Source: Brachionus rotundiformis (taxonomy: Eukaryota > Rotifera > Eurotatoria > Ploima > Brachionidae). From it: DNA of 64,000 bases. Positions within the stretch are counted from its first letter, which is position 1, and each line of letters begins with the position of its first letter. This document shows, in pieces, positions 24,237 through 36,300 of this stretch. The stretch is taken from NCBI GenBank assembly GCA_016802295.1, contig JAESIW010000090.1:687557-751556 (forward strand). The letters are read 5' to 3'. Both the position numbers and the translations under genes were made by a program. The notes beneath the pieces are model-generated. The model was not told the DNA's origin and searched no databases. It worked only from the letters and a program-made list of their open reading frames with translations.

Positions 24237-27200
24237 TTATGACTTGGAGTTTGAATTAGGCGTAAGCGATTGTGTTCTATTTTTACTTAAGCTTAATATA
24301 AGCAATTTAGGTGATTTTAAGCCTTTTGTCATTGTTGAAGTATTGTTATTATTATTAAATTTAAACAAAGAGGAACTGTTATTAAACTTAGCAATTAACT
24401 CGTTATTAAGCTCTTGGTAATCACTATCAAATTCTATATTGCTCAAATCAGAAGCTTGTATTTTATTTAATTTTATTAACTGTTTTACGCTATCAGGCTT
24501 GTATTTTTTAACATGTAAAGTATCCTGTAGCTGTATTTGTTGCTCTTTATATTTAGACTTTACGTGAATATTCCTATTTTCTTTGTTGTCTAATTCTTAA
24601 AAAATTTAACCATTTTTAAGCAAATCTTTAATAAGCTATTTAGAAAATTAATAAAGCCTTTAAAATTTGTTAAGTAAAAAAATCAACTTTAAAGGCAAAT
24701 AATTGAAGCTATGTACCTTTAATTGGGCTATTTTGATGAGACTGATGGAAAACAATATCAGAAAATGGATGAGGTCTAACAATATTGGTATTATTTGGTT
24801 GAAATTGAATGCTTTTATTAGTTATGTTAAGAGGTTTCAGTGTCGAGTATTTGTCTTCGTTTGGTTTGCGGCGAATCGAAGTTGAACTTGACAAGTCAGC
24901 CTGATTCATATCTTTTGACTTTGATTCAGTTAACTCATTAAGACTTATGTTAGATTTATAGTTTGATAAATGGGATATATTTTGCTTTTCTTTGTTTGTT
25001 AATTGATGAATGCTATTGACAATTGAAATAGTTGGCAAGGTGGTTTCTTTCCTTAAGCGGAAGCTATTGCTATTAAAATTGTTTCCAGTTGATTTTTGGC
25101 TATTATTTGAATTGCGGTGGGATTTGAGTTCAATTATTGATGAAATTGGACTATTTATCTCGGTTGAGCTTGGTCTTGTTGGTTTTATTGCTTGGGATGA
25201 TACTGATTGAGACAAGTTGTTATTGGCACTATAATTTGTATTGACATTATTATTATTATTATTATTACTATTGTTATTGTTATTATTAATCTGATTTTGA
25301 ACTGAATTTGAATTTAAATTGTTATTATTATTGGAAATGTTAACATTGTGCTGTTTTTTATAAGCTTGGCCATCAATCTTGAGATCTATTCCAATATAGT
25401 TAGGTTGGGGAACAGTCATGGATTTGTGGATCATTTCAAATCGGCCGGTGTCACAATTTCTATTGCCTTTTCTATCTATTATTACTTTACAAACATCTTC
25501 GAGCACAGAATCGCAGAGAAAAGCAGTTACAGCAGTGGACCGTGCCATTGTTGGACTGCAATTTATTTCTATCAGCCAAGGTTTCAAATCTTCACCAATC
25601 ATGAAGTCAGCTCCATACAATTCGAAAGTATTTTTTCTTGTTTCGATGATATCTTGTGTGGCAAGCATTGAGCAAATAATGGCATTTTTCATTCCGGGAT
25701 ATATTGTTTGCTCCCATGCTTCGGACTGATTGATTTTTTTCAAATATTTATCTATAAATTCCTGATTAGTCCACATATTCTCTCTAGGTAATTCATCTGA
25801 TCTTTCAGCGTCATTTTTAAAGTTTTTCTGTATTGAATAATTGCATAAATGAACATTTTGCTGAGTTGTATTAAGAGTAAATTCAGTAGTACAAAATCTT
25901 AAATAGCAATCTTTATACATCCATATTGTCAATGGATTAAAATCAGTCACCAAAAACCTTCAATTAAAAAAGAATAAAAAATTAGCCTTAGTTACATAAT
26001 TGGTAATTTTTTATTACCACTGTCTTATGTCAAATTTAATCTTATGAATTAATAATGGTCTTTCTATATATTTTTGAACAACATATTTTCCATCTCGTTG
26101 CAATGGACTAGTATTAAGCTCGAGTATATTCTCAATTTTATCAAAAACAATAATTCCTAGTTATTTTTATTTAATAAAATTTAGTATAAAATATATATCA
26201 ACAATAGATACCTCTTCCACGAGACAAAGCCCCAGGTTTAACAATCCATATATTCCTATATCCATCGATATCATATTGAGGACAAAATTTTTTTACATTT
26301 TCCAATGTGGTCTCGACTTGATCAACCAGAGATTCACTGAATTTCTCAAAAGGTATTTTCTCGCTAGAAAAATGTAAATAATAAAAAAATGGCTATTCAA
26401 AGTAGATTTTTTAATATTTACTGGCAAGCTGCATAAAACCATTCATACAGTTTGAGCCATTTCTCTTCTGGAACCATACTTTGCACCGGCTTATCAATAT
26501 CATTATTTTCATGAAAATCAATAAATTCATTTATCTGTTTAATAGCAAAATCAATGGCATCAACTGGAACCGAAGTGATTAGTTTAATATTTGATTTTCT
26601 TGAGCGATGCGATCGAACTGGAGCATTAATTGACTTGGTAGATTCAGCTCTATCTGTTCTAATTTCGTTATTGAGGTCCGGATCATATTTTTTTGCTTCA
26701 TCTTTCATTTTTTTTAGCTCCTCGGACGATGTTATGTGGACATCTAAATCGTCTTCATCAGGATAGCCTTTGTAGCTTATCAAAACATACTTAAGCAAGC
26801 CAATACAACATGTAAGACGATAATCATCAATAAAAGCCGATTTGTCTTCTTCCTGTGATAACTTGTAACATCGGGGAAAAAAATCGTCCGAAGTTTGTGG
26901 ACTAAACCACGACAAATTACGTAAGTTTGAGCATAAACCAATTTTTGTGGTAAATGCACCATTCTTGTTAAAATGATTTACCATTTGGTCTTTGCTCAAA
27001 AAAGAGTAGTCTATGTTACCAGATCGGACTGTCCAGATAAATGTTGGATTAAAACTTTTTACCAAGCGTGACAAAATGCCAAAATAGCCATTATTTTCTT
27101 CCCATGGTTTTACTCTATCTTCATAATCTTCTACTAATAAAATTAATATAACAAAATTTTTATTATATTGTTAAATTACCGCCTTCATCGTCGACATCTA

Positions 27201-27939
27201 AATTATCATCTGCATTGTTACAATCATCATCTTTATCATCATCATTGTTATCATTTGTAAAAGAGGCTTTTTTTGACTTTTTTTTCTTTATAGTCGGAAT
27301 CGAATTCATGTTTTCAAATTTTTCAACCCAGCCTCGATTTTTGAGCGCTTCTCTTAGTGCTGGATAAGGTCCAATTATTGTAAAAATTTTTTTTTGCTTT
27401 TAAAAATTATTATTTAATCAATTAAGAGTTTTATCTTACTTTTATTGCTTTTTCGGCTTCTTCACGAGCCATTTTCAATCGATCACTATTCACATTTGGC
27501 GACGAAAAACTATTCATAAGCTTAGAATCTTTGGACTTTTTATATGCACTTGAAGACATAGTTTTACTACGAGATCTGTGAAACAACTTAGATTCATCGT
27601 CTATTAAACTTTCATCATTTACGAAGTCATCTCTCTTAGATAGCAATATATCTGTATTTTCAAATTCTTCATCTTCATTCAATTGATTCTTCACTTAAAA
27701 TTTAAATTATTAATTAATTGATACTAGGGTAATAATAATGAGATAATTTTATTAAATTGATCAGGCGTAAAACCTTTTTTAAGTTTAGTCTTAATATTTT
27801 TTATTTGATTGCCAAACTCGGTTGAACGAGAATTGCTTGTTTTTAGCTTAGCTAATTTAACTCCAACATTGGAAACATTCGAATCAAGTATATTTCTCTC
27901 GTTGTCGTTGCTTGAGTGGCGTTCTATTAAATCAAGCAT
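24237..27939 (-). CDS. TTLL3: Tubulin monoglycylase TTLL3/8-like
   Basis: A multi-exon gene. Early exons carry AREEAEKAIK, IFTIIGPYPALREALKNRGW and VEKF, which open the TTLL3/8 domain. The exon ending at 26418 has FIWTVRSGNIDYSFLSKDQM and FFPRCYKLSQEEDK. Short exons give NIWIVKPGALSRGRGI and YVVQKYIERPLLI...FDIRQW. The exon below 25953 has LVTDFNPLTIWMYKDCYLRF and the ATP-grasp end GADFMIGEDLKPWLIEINCSP, with the catalytic Glu and Asn present. A Ser/Asn-rich disordered tail runs to 24237. This subfamily adds the first glycine to tubulin glutamate side chains in cilia and flagella, so the animal is expected to have motile cilia. The first exon (from the ATG at 27939) follows a strong acceptor-like tract. 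Its join to the next exon at 27694 is not clean in my reading, so the N-terminus is uncertain. Confidence 0.88.
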
Positions 27940-29371
27940 TATCCTGTCTAAATAAAGAGAGAGAAAAACTTTCAAATAATTAAATGAAACCTTTTAAGAA
28001 AAAAATCGGTTGTTTAATTTTTTTGTTTAGTTTAAAGGAAAAATAATTTTCCATTTTTTTTAAAGTCTTAAGGTAACAAATTAGATTAATTCAATTTCCT
28101 AGTTTTAAATTATGCGTACGTAATTAAACTTCAAATCTGGTCTCATTTCTATTACTTTTAATCAGGTTTGTTCTGTTGTGAAGAAAATTTAGAAATGTTT
28201 ACAAATTAAGAACTGAAAATTATTTTTAAAATTTTGAACCAATGGAAGAGAATGTATTATTTGCCAAAAATTAATTTATTTAACGAGTAATTTTTAAATT
28301 AAATTTTTTCCAAACAGAAATAAATGATTGCAAACAAAATAGTAACTATGAAGCTAAAATAAAAAATTAATTAATGTTTTTTGTTTAATTTTCTATTTAA
28401 ACAATATTCAAAAATCTTAAAAAAATTTAAAAACTTATTATGCCTTCAATCTTTTCAAGTTATTTTCGGTTCATTTTTCTGTAAGCTTTTTGTTATTTTT
28501 TAGAGACCAAAAGGGTTTATTTATAGAAAAAAAGAATCTAACATTTTTATTTAATTTTGAAAGAAGCTTCTTATCCATTCCTTAGAGAATTAAATCAGTG
28601 ACTAAATTTATATAAAATTTGATGGAAAAAAATTAAGATGGAGCTTTATAGAAGTTTAAAATATTTTATTTTTAATATAATTTTATTAAATTTTATTATA
28701 AGATCAAGTATTCTTACAAGTGGTTTTATACTTTGAATGAAAACTGTCTTTTACTGAGTCTTATTGTGATTATAAGGAAATATTTGCCTACAAATTCTTG
28801 TATAATTTGAAAAAGTATATTAATTTATCACACTTGATTTGAAAAACTAAATCTAGAATGAAAATTTATAAATATTAAAGTTTGAAACATAAAACATAAA
28901 TTAATAATCAAAAAATATATAAATTTTATAAATATTTTTTATTAATATGATACTTTTGCTTATTAAATTTGCTAATCGTGATATAACCCTGAATATTTCT
29001 TATTAACTTTTTAATGCTTTTTTAATTACAATTAACATAAAAGTTTATTTAGTCCCTGTAATTAAACATAAAAAATTTGAAATGAATTTTTTTTTGTTAT
29101 TAAGAAAATTCACAGCAACAAAGGATGAATTTGTTTGAAGACTTAACTATTTAGAATTTTTGAAGGTTCTCTTTAAAGGTAAATTCATAACAAATTTTTC
29201 AAATTTTAACAGCTAGAAAATATATTTAAATTAGATGAAAAAAACATCGATTTCCTTTAATTATTTCATATTTACAGGCAAAAATATTCAATTGCAATAA
29301 AGTTTTTATTAAATATTCAAATCACCTTCTATTATAAAATTGAAACTTAGCAATAATTTATTTTATAGCGT
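27940..29371. other. Intergenic, nothing seen
   Basis: About 1.4 kb of A/T-rich DNA between two minus-strand genes, without a supported frame or repeat. A pyrimidine-rich tract (TTTTCTCTCTCTTTATTTAG on the minus strand) ends 10 nt before the TTLL start. Confidence 0.5.
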
Positions 29372-29931
29372 TTAAAAAAAATTTAAATTTATAAAATTAA
29401 AATTTTTACTTTTAAAAACTTCCAGTTTGTGTTTATTATTGAATGCTGTATTTTTATTTAATTTAAATTTTGATTTTCCACTAAAAAATTTTGTTTCGGA
29501 TTTTGATCTTACATTGATCATTGGAAAATGTCTATATTTTAAATTTTGTGATTGACATCTTAATTTATTTATTGAAGTGTTCGTTTCCTTTTTATAAATT
29601 ATAAATTAGTTGTTAATTTCATGGGAAAGACTTTCCACTAAATTACTTTTTGAATAAAATAATCGCTTTTAGATATATTTGTATTTGTTAAAAGACTATA
29701 TGGATATAAAAGCTTTCCATAGTCATTAGTTGACTGAAAAAACGCCAATCTTAATTGCTCTAATTGCTTTTGAACATGTGTATTTTGACGTTCTTGGAAG
29801 CTTTGTTGTGATTTTGAAGCGATTCGATTAGATTTTGGATTAAGTTTCGGTTTAAATGTAAAAAGAGTTTTATCAAATTGAACATCGCCTTTCTTAGATT
29901 TAGCAGAACTTTCTCCACTTTCCGAAGACAT
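29372..29931 (-). CDS. Small basic orphan protein
   Basis: Two exons are proposed: 29647-29931 from the ATG at 29931, then, after a 59-nt GT-AG intron, 29372-29587. They join in phase 0 (YFIQK then ETNTSINKL) to 166 residues. The first exon reads MSSESGESSAKSKKGDVQFD and contains FTFKPKLNPKSNRIASKS, a style of short linear motif common in cytoskeletal and ciliary proteins. The second exon is rich in Asn, Lys and Phe. There is no signal peptide or membrane helix and I recognise no family. The start region is duplicated on the other side of the assembly gap, where the coding sequence runs into the gap after a few codons. Confidence 0.5.
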
Positions 29932-31062
29932 TACTTTTAAATGAACACTGCCCAATGATATTTTAGGCACGGTTCTGTCGCAAGAGGACTTTGAATATAT
30001 GGGCGACTATTTTTTTCAAAAAAATACTTAAAATTGAGAAAATAATTAAAAATCATTCCCATAGAAACTGGTGGGATTAGTGAATATTTTATAATAAAAT
30101 AAGAAAAAAACAGTAAACGAGATAATTTTAAATGAAAAGATTGAATCGAAATTTAAATTTAAACTCAAAATTGAACGCAAAATAAACTAAATATTTTNNN
30201 NNNNNNNNNNNNNNNNNNNNNNNNNNNNNNNNNNNNNNNNNNNNNNNNNNNNNNNNNNNNNNNNNNNNNNNNNNNNNNNNNNNNNNNNNNNNNNNNNNNN
30301 NNNNNNNNNNNNNNNNNNNNNNNNNNNNNNNNNNNNNNNNNNNNNNNNNNNNNNNNNNNNNNNNNNNNNNNNNNNNNNNNNNNNNNNNNNNNNNNNNNNN
30401 NNNNNNNNNNNNNNNNNNNNNNNNNNNNNNNNNNNNNNNNNNNNNNNNNNNNNNNNNNNNNNNNNNNNNNNNNNNNNNNNNNNNNNNNNNNNNNNNNNNN
30501 NNNNNNNNNNNNNNNNNNNNNNNNNNNNNNNNNNNNNNNNNNNNNNNNNNNNNNNNNNNNNNNNNNNNNNNNNNNNNNNNNNNNNNNNNNNNNNNNNNNN
30601 NNNNNNNNNNNNNNNNNNNNNNNNNNNNNNNNNNNNNNNNNNNNNNNNNNNNNNNNNNNNNNNNNNNNNNNNNNNNNNNNNNNNNNNNNNNNNNNNNNNN
30701 NNNNNNNNNNNNNNNNNNNNNNNNNNNNNNNNNNNNNNNNNNNNNNNNNNNNNNNNNNNNNNNNNNNNNNNNNNNNNNNNNNNCTTTCCGAAGACATAAC
30801 TTTTAAATGAACACTGCCCAATGATATTATAGGCACGATTCTGTCGCAAGAGGACTTTGAATATATGGGCGACTATTTTTTTCAAAAAAATACTTAAAAT
30901 TGAGAAAATAATTAAAAATCATTCCCATAGAAACTGGTGGGATTAGTGAATATTTTATAATAAAATAAAAAAAAACAGTAAACGAGATAATTTTAAATGA
31001 AAAGATTGAATCGAAATTTAAATTTAAACTCAAAATTGAACGCAAAATAAACTAAATATTTT
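29918..31062. repeat. Near-identical 280-bp direct copies flanking an assembly gap
   Basis: 29918-30197 and 30784-31062 are almost identical over about 280 bp, differing by a few substitutions and one A-run length change. They are direct repeats offset by about 865 bp, with the gap in between. Each includes the start codon region and 5' flank of the small basic gene. The likeliest explanations are two haplotypes placed side by side by the assembler, or a true recent tandem duplication. Confidence 0.9.
30198..30783. other. Assembly gap (586 N)
   Basis: An unbroken run of N. The non-round length suggests a gap size estimated from read pairs or scaffolding. Reading frames that cross it are meaningless. 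Confidence 0.99.
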
Positions 31063-31966
31063 TGAATGAATAGAAATATAGTCGAATCAGGATATTTTAA
31101 AAAAATCTCTTTAAACTAATTTATAAACAAATTAATAATCACTAACTGTGTTCTTTTTATATAATTAAATCAATCAAAATTGATCGATTTGATTCACAAT
31201 TTCTTATCAAATTTTTCTAGTCCTTCATTTATAATATCTAATATAAATTTTCTCTCCTTTTAAAATAGTAAAATGTATTGTTAGCGGTTAGCTTAGGACT
31301 GTAATTAGACTTTGGCATTGTAAATAATAGTCTGGTTTAAGAAACTTTATTTAACTCAAATCTGGAGTTATAAATATAAAAAAAAATTAAAATTCCCAAA
31401 TCAGAATCTTCCTTCTTATATATCCTTTGAATATCATTCTATTTTCTAAATTGTCTCCAAGTTCCAATAAACTATTAGTTATGAATACAGCCTAGTAACT
31501 ACGAGTTTAGTTTAAATCTAATTCCAGCAACAAGACTAGTTACAAACTATAACTAGTATGAAAGGTCCAATTTGACCAGGGAGTAGAGTCAGCCTAAACT
31601 TATAGATCCGCCAACAGTATTTTAAAAATTTTTTTGAAATCATTTTAATTAAAATTTATAAATCAAATTTTAAAATATATGATTTTTAGTTTAATTTTTA
31701 TCATCAAAAAGTGATAATTATTTAGTTGAAAGCTAAATTTTTTTTTTGTTTTATAAATTCTGTTAGAATTTATTAGAAACAGTCAAAACAAAATATGTGA
31801 CGTAAAATTTTGAACAAACTTTTTCGCGAATTTTTTAAGTTTATTTTGTCTTTTATTATAAAAAATTTTATGATTAAATAATCAAAATATATTCAAAATT
31901 AGATAAAATTCATAATTTATCTAATTAGAAATAAATTTTTAAATAAAATTACTACTATTTAATAAT
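31063..31966. other. Intergenic, nothing seen
   Basis: Between the gap repeat and the TRABD-like gene. A stretch at about 31480-31620 is less A/T-extreme and has weak inverted CTAGTAACT-like words, but no clear element ends. Confidence 0.45.
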
Positions 31967-33044
31967 ATGTCCGAAGAAAATTTGAGTCAAAACACTACGA
32001 CAGAATTTGACTTTAACTCGTCGAATCTTGTTATTCTTGATGGACCTTTAAATGGAAAAGTTTATCTTATTGGAACCGCCCATTTGAGCTTGGAAAGCCA
32101 AAAGGAGGTTAAGAATCTTATTCAAAATGTGAAACCGAATCGAGTTGTCTTAGAATTATGTCAAGCAAGAAGTGGTATTCTTTATCTGGATGAAGAAACA
32201 ATCATTAGAGATGCTAAAGACATGAACTTCTCAAAGCTAAGAAAATTGATAAAAGAAGTAATTTCACTTTAAATGTAACTTTTTAGATTAACCTTTCATA
32301 TCTAGACGTCGATTACTCATGGAATGCTTCAATATTTGATGGTAAATTTATACGCAAAAGTAACCGAAGAACTAGGAATTGCGCCTGGAGGAGAGTTTCG
32401 AGTTGCAAATAAAGAAGTTATTAAAAAATAAAACTTTTTTATAATTTTTAATTGCTTTTCAAAGGCCCAAAAGTTAAATGATTGCAAAGTTATTTTTGGT
32501 GATATGCCAATTAAAATTACATTAAACCGTAGTTTTAGTTCACTTCCATGGTATAAAAAGTTAAAGCTTGCTTGGTGCTTGTTTACTACAGATACCAAAA
32601 TAACCAAAGAAGACATAGAAGAGCTAAAAAAACAGGATATGCTTGAGACGCTTGTGAAAGAATTTGGAGACACATTTCCTGAGTTTAAAAAGGTTCTGAT
32701 AGATGAAAGAGACATGTATTTAGCACATTCCCTTAAACAAGCTTGCCAGCCGATTCCAAATGAATTTCTGCCGGAAGGAATTTCACCAGCTTGTGTTGTT
32801 GGTGTTGTTGGCTTAGGCCATTGTAAAGGTATTTCTTTTTTGTCTGATAATTATAAATTAAGAATTAATAATTCAATTAGGTATCAAAGAAAATTGGAAC
32901 AAGAAAATAGATATAAATAGCCTAATACAACCAAGCCAAAAGCCATTTGCTTATTCATTTAGAAAATATGGAAATTTTATAAAATTTAGTATGTTTTTTG
33001 GTGTCGCATCAGTTTTTGGTTATCAATTATTACGAAAAAAATAA
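31967..33044 (+). CDS. TRABD: TraB domain-containing protein (TRABD-like)
   Basis: Four exons starting at the ATG at 31967. Exon 1 gives KVYLIGTAHLSLESQKEVKN and RVVLELCQARSG, the two TraB/PrgY signature segments with the conserved GTAH and ELC. Exon 2 (from about 32309) reads TSITHGMLQYLMVNLYAK and ELGIAPGGEFRVA. Exon 3 (from about 32466) has KVIFGDMPIKITLNRS, then acidic helical sequence and GVVGLGHCKG. The last exon reads IKENW... and ends in a membrane helix (IKFSMFFGVASVFGYQLLRKK) at 33044. Introns are 50-75 nt. TraB proteins share a fold with Tiki-type proteases, and TRABD is a poorly characterised membrane-associated member. The C-terminal tail-anchor-like helix fits attachment to an intracellular membrane such as the mitochondrial outer membrane, which is an inference. 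Confidence 0.88.
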
Positions 33045-33323
33045 TTATCAAAATTTTGTTAAATTAATTAAAATTTTTCTCAGATAAAATAAATTAAAAA
33101 TTATGATTGAAATAAATAATAAAGTTTAAAACAATTATGATAGTGAATACTAAAAATTTCGATTGAATGTTATTATCTTTTGTTTAGTTATTAACTTTTT
33201 TGAAGCTAAAAGTAGTAAAATACTTTTTGAAGAAGAGTTGTGAATTTGTCACATGATAATGAATATTTTTAATTACAATAAAGAATTAAATTTTTGATTT
33301 TATTCATATTTTTAGAGTTTAAA

Positions 33324-36300
33324 ATGTCTAATAATATTAATGAAAATGTGAAAAATCAGGAAGCAATTAAAAACAATCGACTTAGCTTGCCATTATCATC
33401 ATCGACTTCATCTTTTGAATACAATAAAAGCAATCCATATTCCCATTTGGAATATTATCGAAAAATTGAAAATCTTTTAAGTGAAAATCAAGCATCTGCC
33501 AAAAAAAATACGCCATATTTACCAATTCAGTCATCTAATCAGTTTCAGACTTTAGGAAATTTTAACTCACCAAATTCATTCAATTTTACTTATAATTTCC
33601 CTGGATTACAAAATTTAACAAATCAAACTTATCTTAAAACAAATATCAATAGCAATAATCCAAACAAGACAACTTTACAGAAATCAAATAATTCAAATTC
33701 TAACGAGAATTTGATAGTTTTCGATACGAATGAAGATTTTAGTGTCCTAGATGCTTTTGATCCTCTTAAAAGTACCAATTCATGTCACGATAGTCAAAAG
33801 GTATGTTTTTTTTTTGCATGATAATTAATAAAAAATTTTCTTCTCTGAATAGAAAAATACAGTGAAGTCTCTCGAATCATTAAATAAATTAAATTTAAGC
33901 GAAAAAATTAATGATAAAAAATTAACAGTAAAATTTGGAAATGATCACAAAATTCGATCAAATTCAAATTTAGAAACTCGATCTGTTTTTAAAAATGATG
34001 CCAATTCGGCCGAAAAAAATCAATTAAAATTACCAGAGAAAAAACAAAATCGTATTTCTGAAATTCAAGATTTTTTTCATCAAATACACGAAATTAGAAA
34101 ATCATCAAATTTATCAAATAATCTATCAAAATTAATTGTATTCTCACCAATTTTAGAATTTCAATTGAGTAAATTTAAAAATTTGAATATAAATTTAAAT
34201 GTTCGTTATAACAATGGTACAGATGCTTCCAAACGATTTCAGCCTCTAAGACTATTTGTCTCTTTTAATTCAAATATTGAGACAATTCTTTATCATATTT
34301 TAAATCTTTATCAAATAGAGGAATTAGATGTTTCAAAATACTTCTTGAAAATTCATGGTCTCGAAGAATACTTGCCATACAATGCTTGTTTGGCTGAATT
34401 GAAGTATTTTTATGATTGCATAAATGAGAATAAAGAGCCTGTTTTAGTACTTGTTGACATTAAAAATGAACAATCTTTGTCAAGTGAATTTTCTCATGAC
34501 AAACAAATTCAACATGATTCAACTTTGGATAATTTAAATGTTCATCTTATTTTAGAATCTAAGATCGAATCAATTGTAAAAAAAATTGTAGAAATTTGTA
34601 ATTTAATATTAAAATTTATTGAGAGTGATAATGAAACTGGAAAATTAGATAAGATTATTGAAAATATTAGAAAATTAATCGAAAATATTAACTTATTGAA
34701 AGTTGCTCTTTTTGATATTGGGCATGATTTGATAGAAAATGATATTTTTACACTAAATTCCTATGTTAACAAACTTAATCAGTTGTTAAACAAGAGCTAT
34801 TTAAATGAAAAAGAACCTTTGATTTCGAGTAGCATTGATTATAGTTATTCGATTGGAAGCTCACCCGATTATCTTAAATTTGATATAAATAAGTCAATAA
34901 AAATGCAAGTAGAAAAACTAAAAAAAGATGTATACTTATTTATAAAATGCGCTCGTCAGAGTTTCTATTCTGATTTTGATCTAAGTTTTATGCAAACCCA
35001 ATTAGATAATAAAGATAACAACGAGAACGAAAAAAATACATTGGAAATTATACAAGCAGATACAAAATTAGCAATTTACTTTAAGGGAATTAGTCGTTTG
35101 GATAATTTGGTCAATAAATTGAATTCAAACAAGTAATTTGTTTTAAATTTAAAAATATATTTTTTAATTTATTAATAGAATTTTTGTTTTAATTGCAGCA
35201 CAATTGATTTGCTTTTAACATTTTCAATTGTTTATGGAAGTAAAATACTTGACACCGTGGCTCTAAGGTTGGATAGAATTAATAAGAATATTCCAAAACG
35301 ATCAGATTTTTTAATCAAAAAAATCAAGTAGCTTCAAAATGTTTTCAATGTGTTTTTTTTTAAAATAGCAATTTTTAGAATTGAGTTTGACCGAATAGAT
35401 TTATGTCTTTTACCAAGAGAAGCATGTTTGCTGGTTAAGCTATTTATTACCAATAATTCAAATTCAAATACTGTAAATGTTTTCAATTTGTTTTCTAAAA
35501 CTGAAGAATCTAATGATGACATAGCTGTTATTTCTTCATCGAAATCAAATCGCCTAGATAATGATGATTCAGACAATAAATGCATTGCATGGACATCTAA
35601 ATCTATATTTGATGATAGATTGTAATTTTAGACTTGACAATTTTAAATTCAAATCCTTTAAAACCAAATTTAGAATCTTAGAATCTAATGAGTATTTTTT
35701 GAGCATGTTTGAGAATACACCCAACATTTCAACAGTTTGTTGTACCTTAATTAATATTTATTCAAAAAAATCTCCAGTGGTTCAAGTAAAATATATTAAA
35801 CAGAGTACGTATTGTTATATTCTTATTTATAACATTTTAAGATTGAATTCCCAAAATTTGAAAATATCTATAAATATCCAGCTAATGTAAATGAGTGCGC
35901 ATGCAGTTTAAAAGACTTTCAAAAGCTGCCTAATGATTTAAGGGACGCTTTAATTGAAATTTGCAACCAAAGTAACGCTGTTAATAAAATGACTCAGGTT
36001 CAAAAAGATCTAATAAACGAATATTACACTTATCTTAGTGGAATTCCATTTTCTGTATCCAAAGTTTATTTGAGTTTAATTTCATATGATTACAGTTCTA
36101 TAATTCATTTTTATGCATATTTGAGGCAAAGTGATGCACTGAGTTTAAGCGAGGCTCTCGAATTATTATTACCTTATTTTCCAGACCAAGAACTCCGAAA
36201 ACTTGCCGTAAAGTCAATTGAGTTGAATAGTGTTGAAACAATTTCATTTTATTTGCCACAACTTTTGGAAGCTTTAAAATATGAAAAATCACATCATTCA

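Noticed and set aside
22887..24446. Joining the orphan terminal exon to the end of the TTLL coding sequence
   Set aside because: The only donor near the TTLL stop leaves two overhanging bases, while the exon at 23206 needs one, so the frame would shift.
25240..25330. Trinucleotide microsatellite
   Set aside because: It encodes the Asn repeats of the disordered TTLL tail and is explained by that coding region.
30187..30885. Long minus-strand frames crossing the gap
   Set aside because: They are open only because N bases contain no stop codons.
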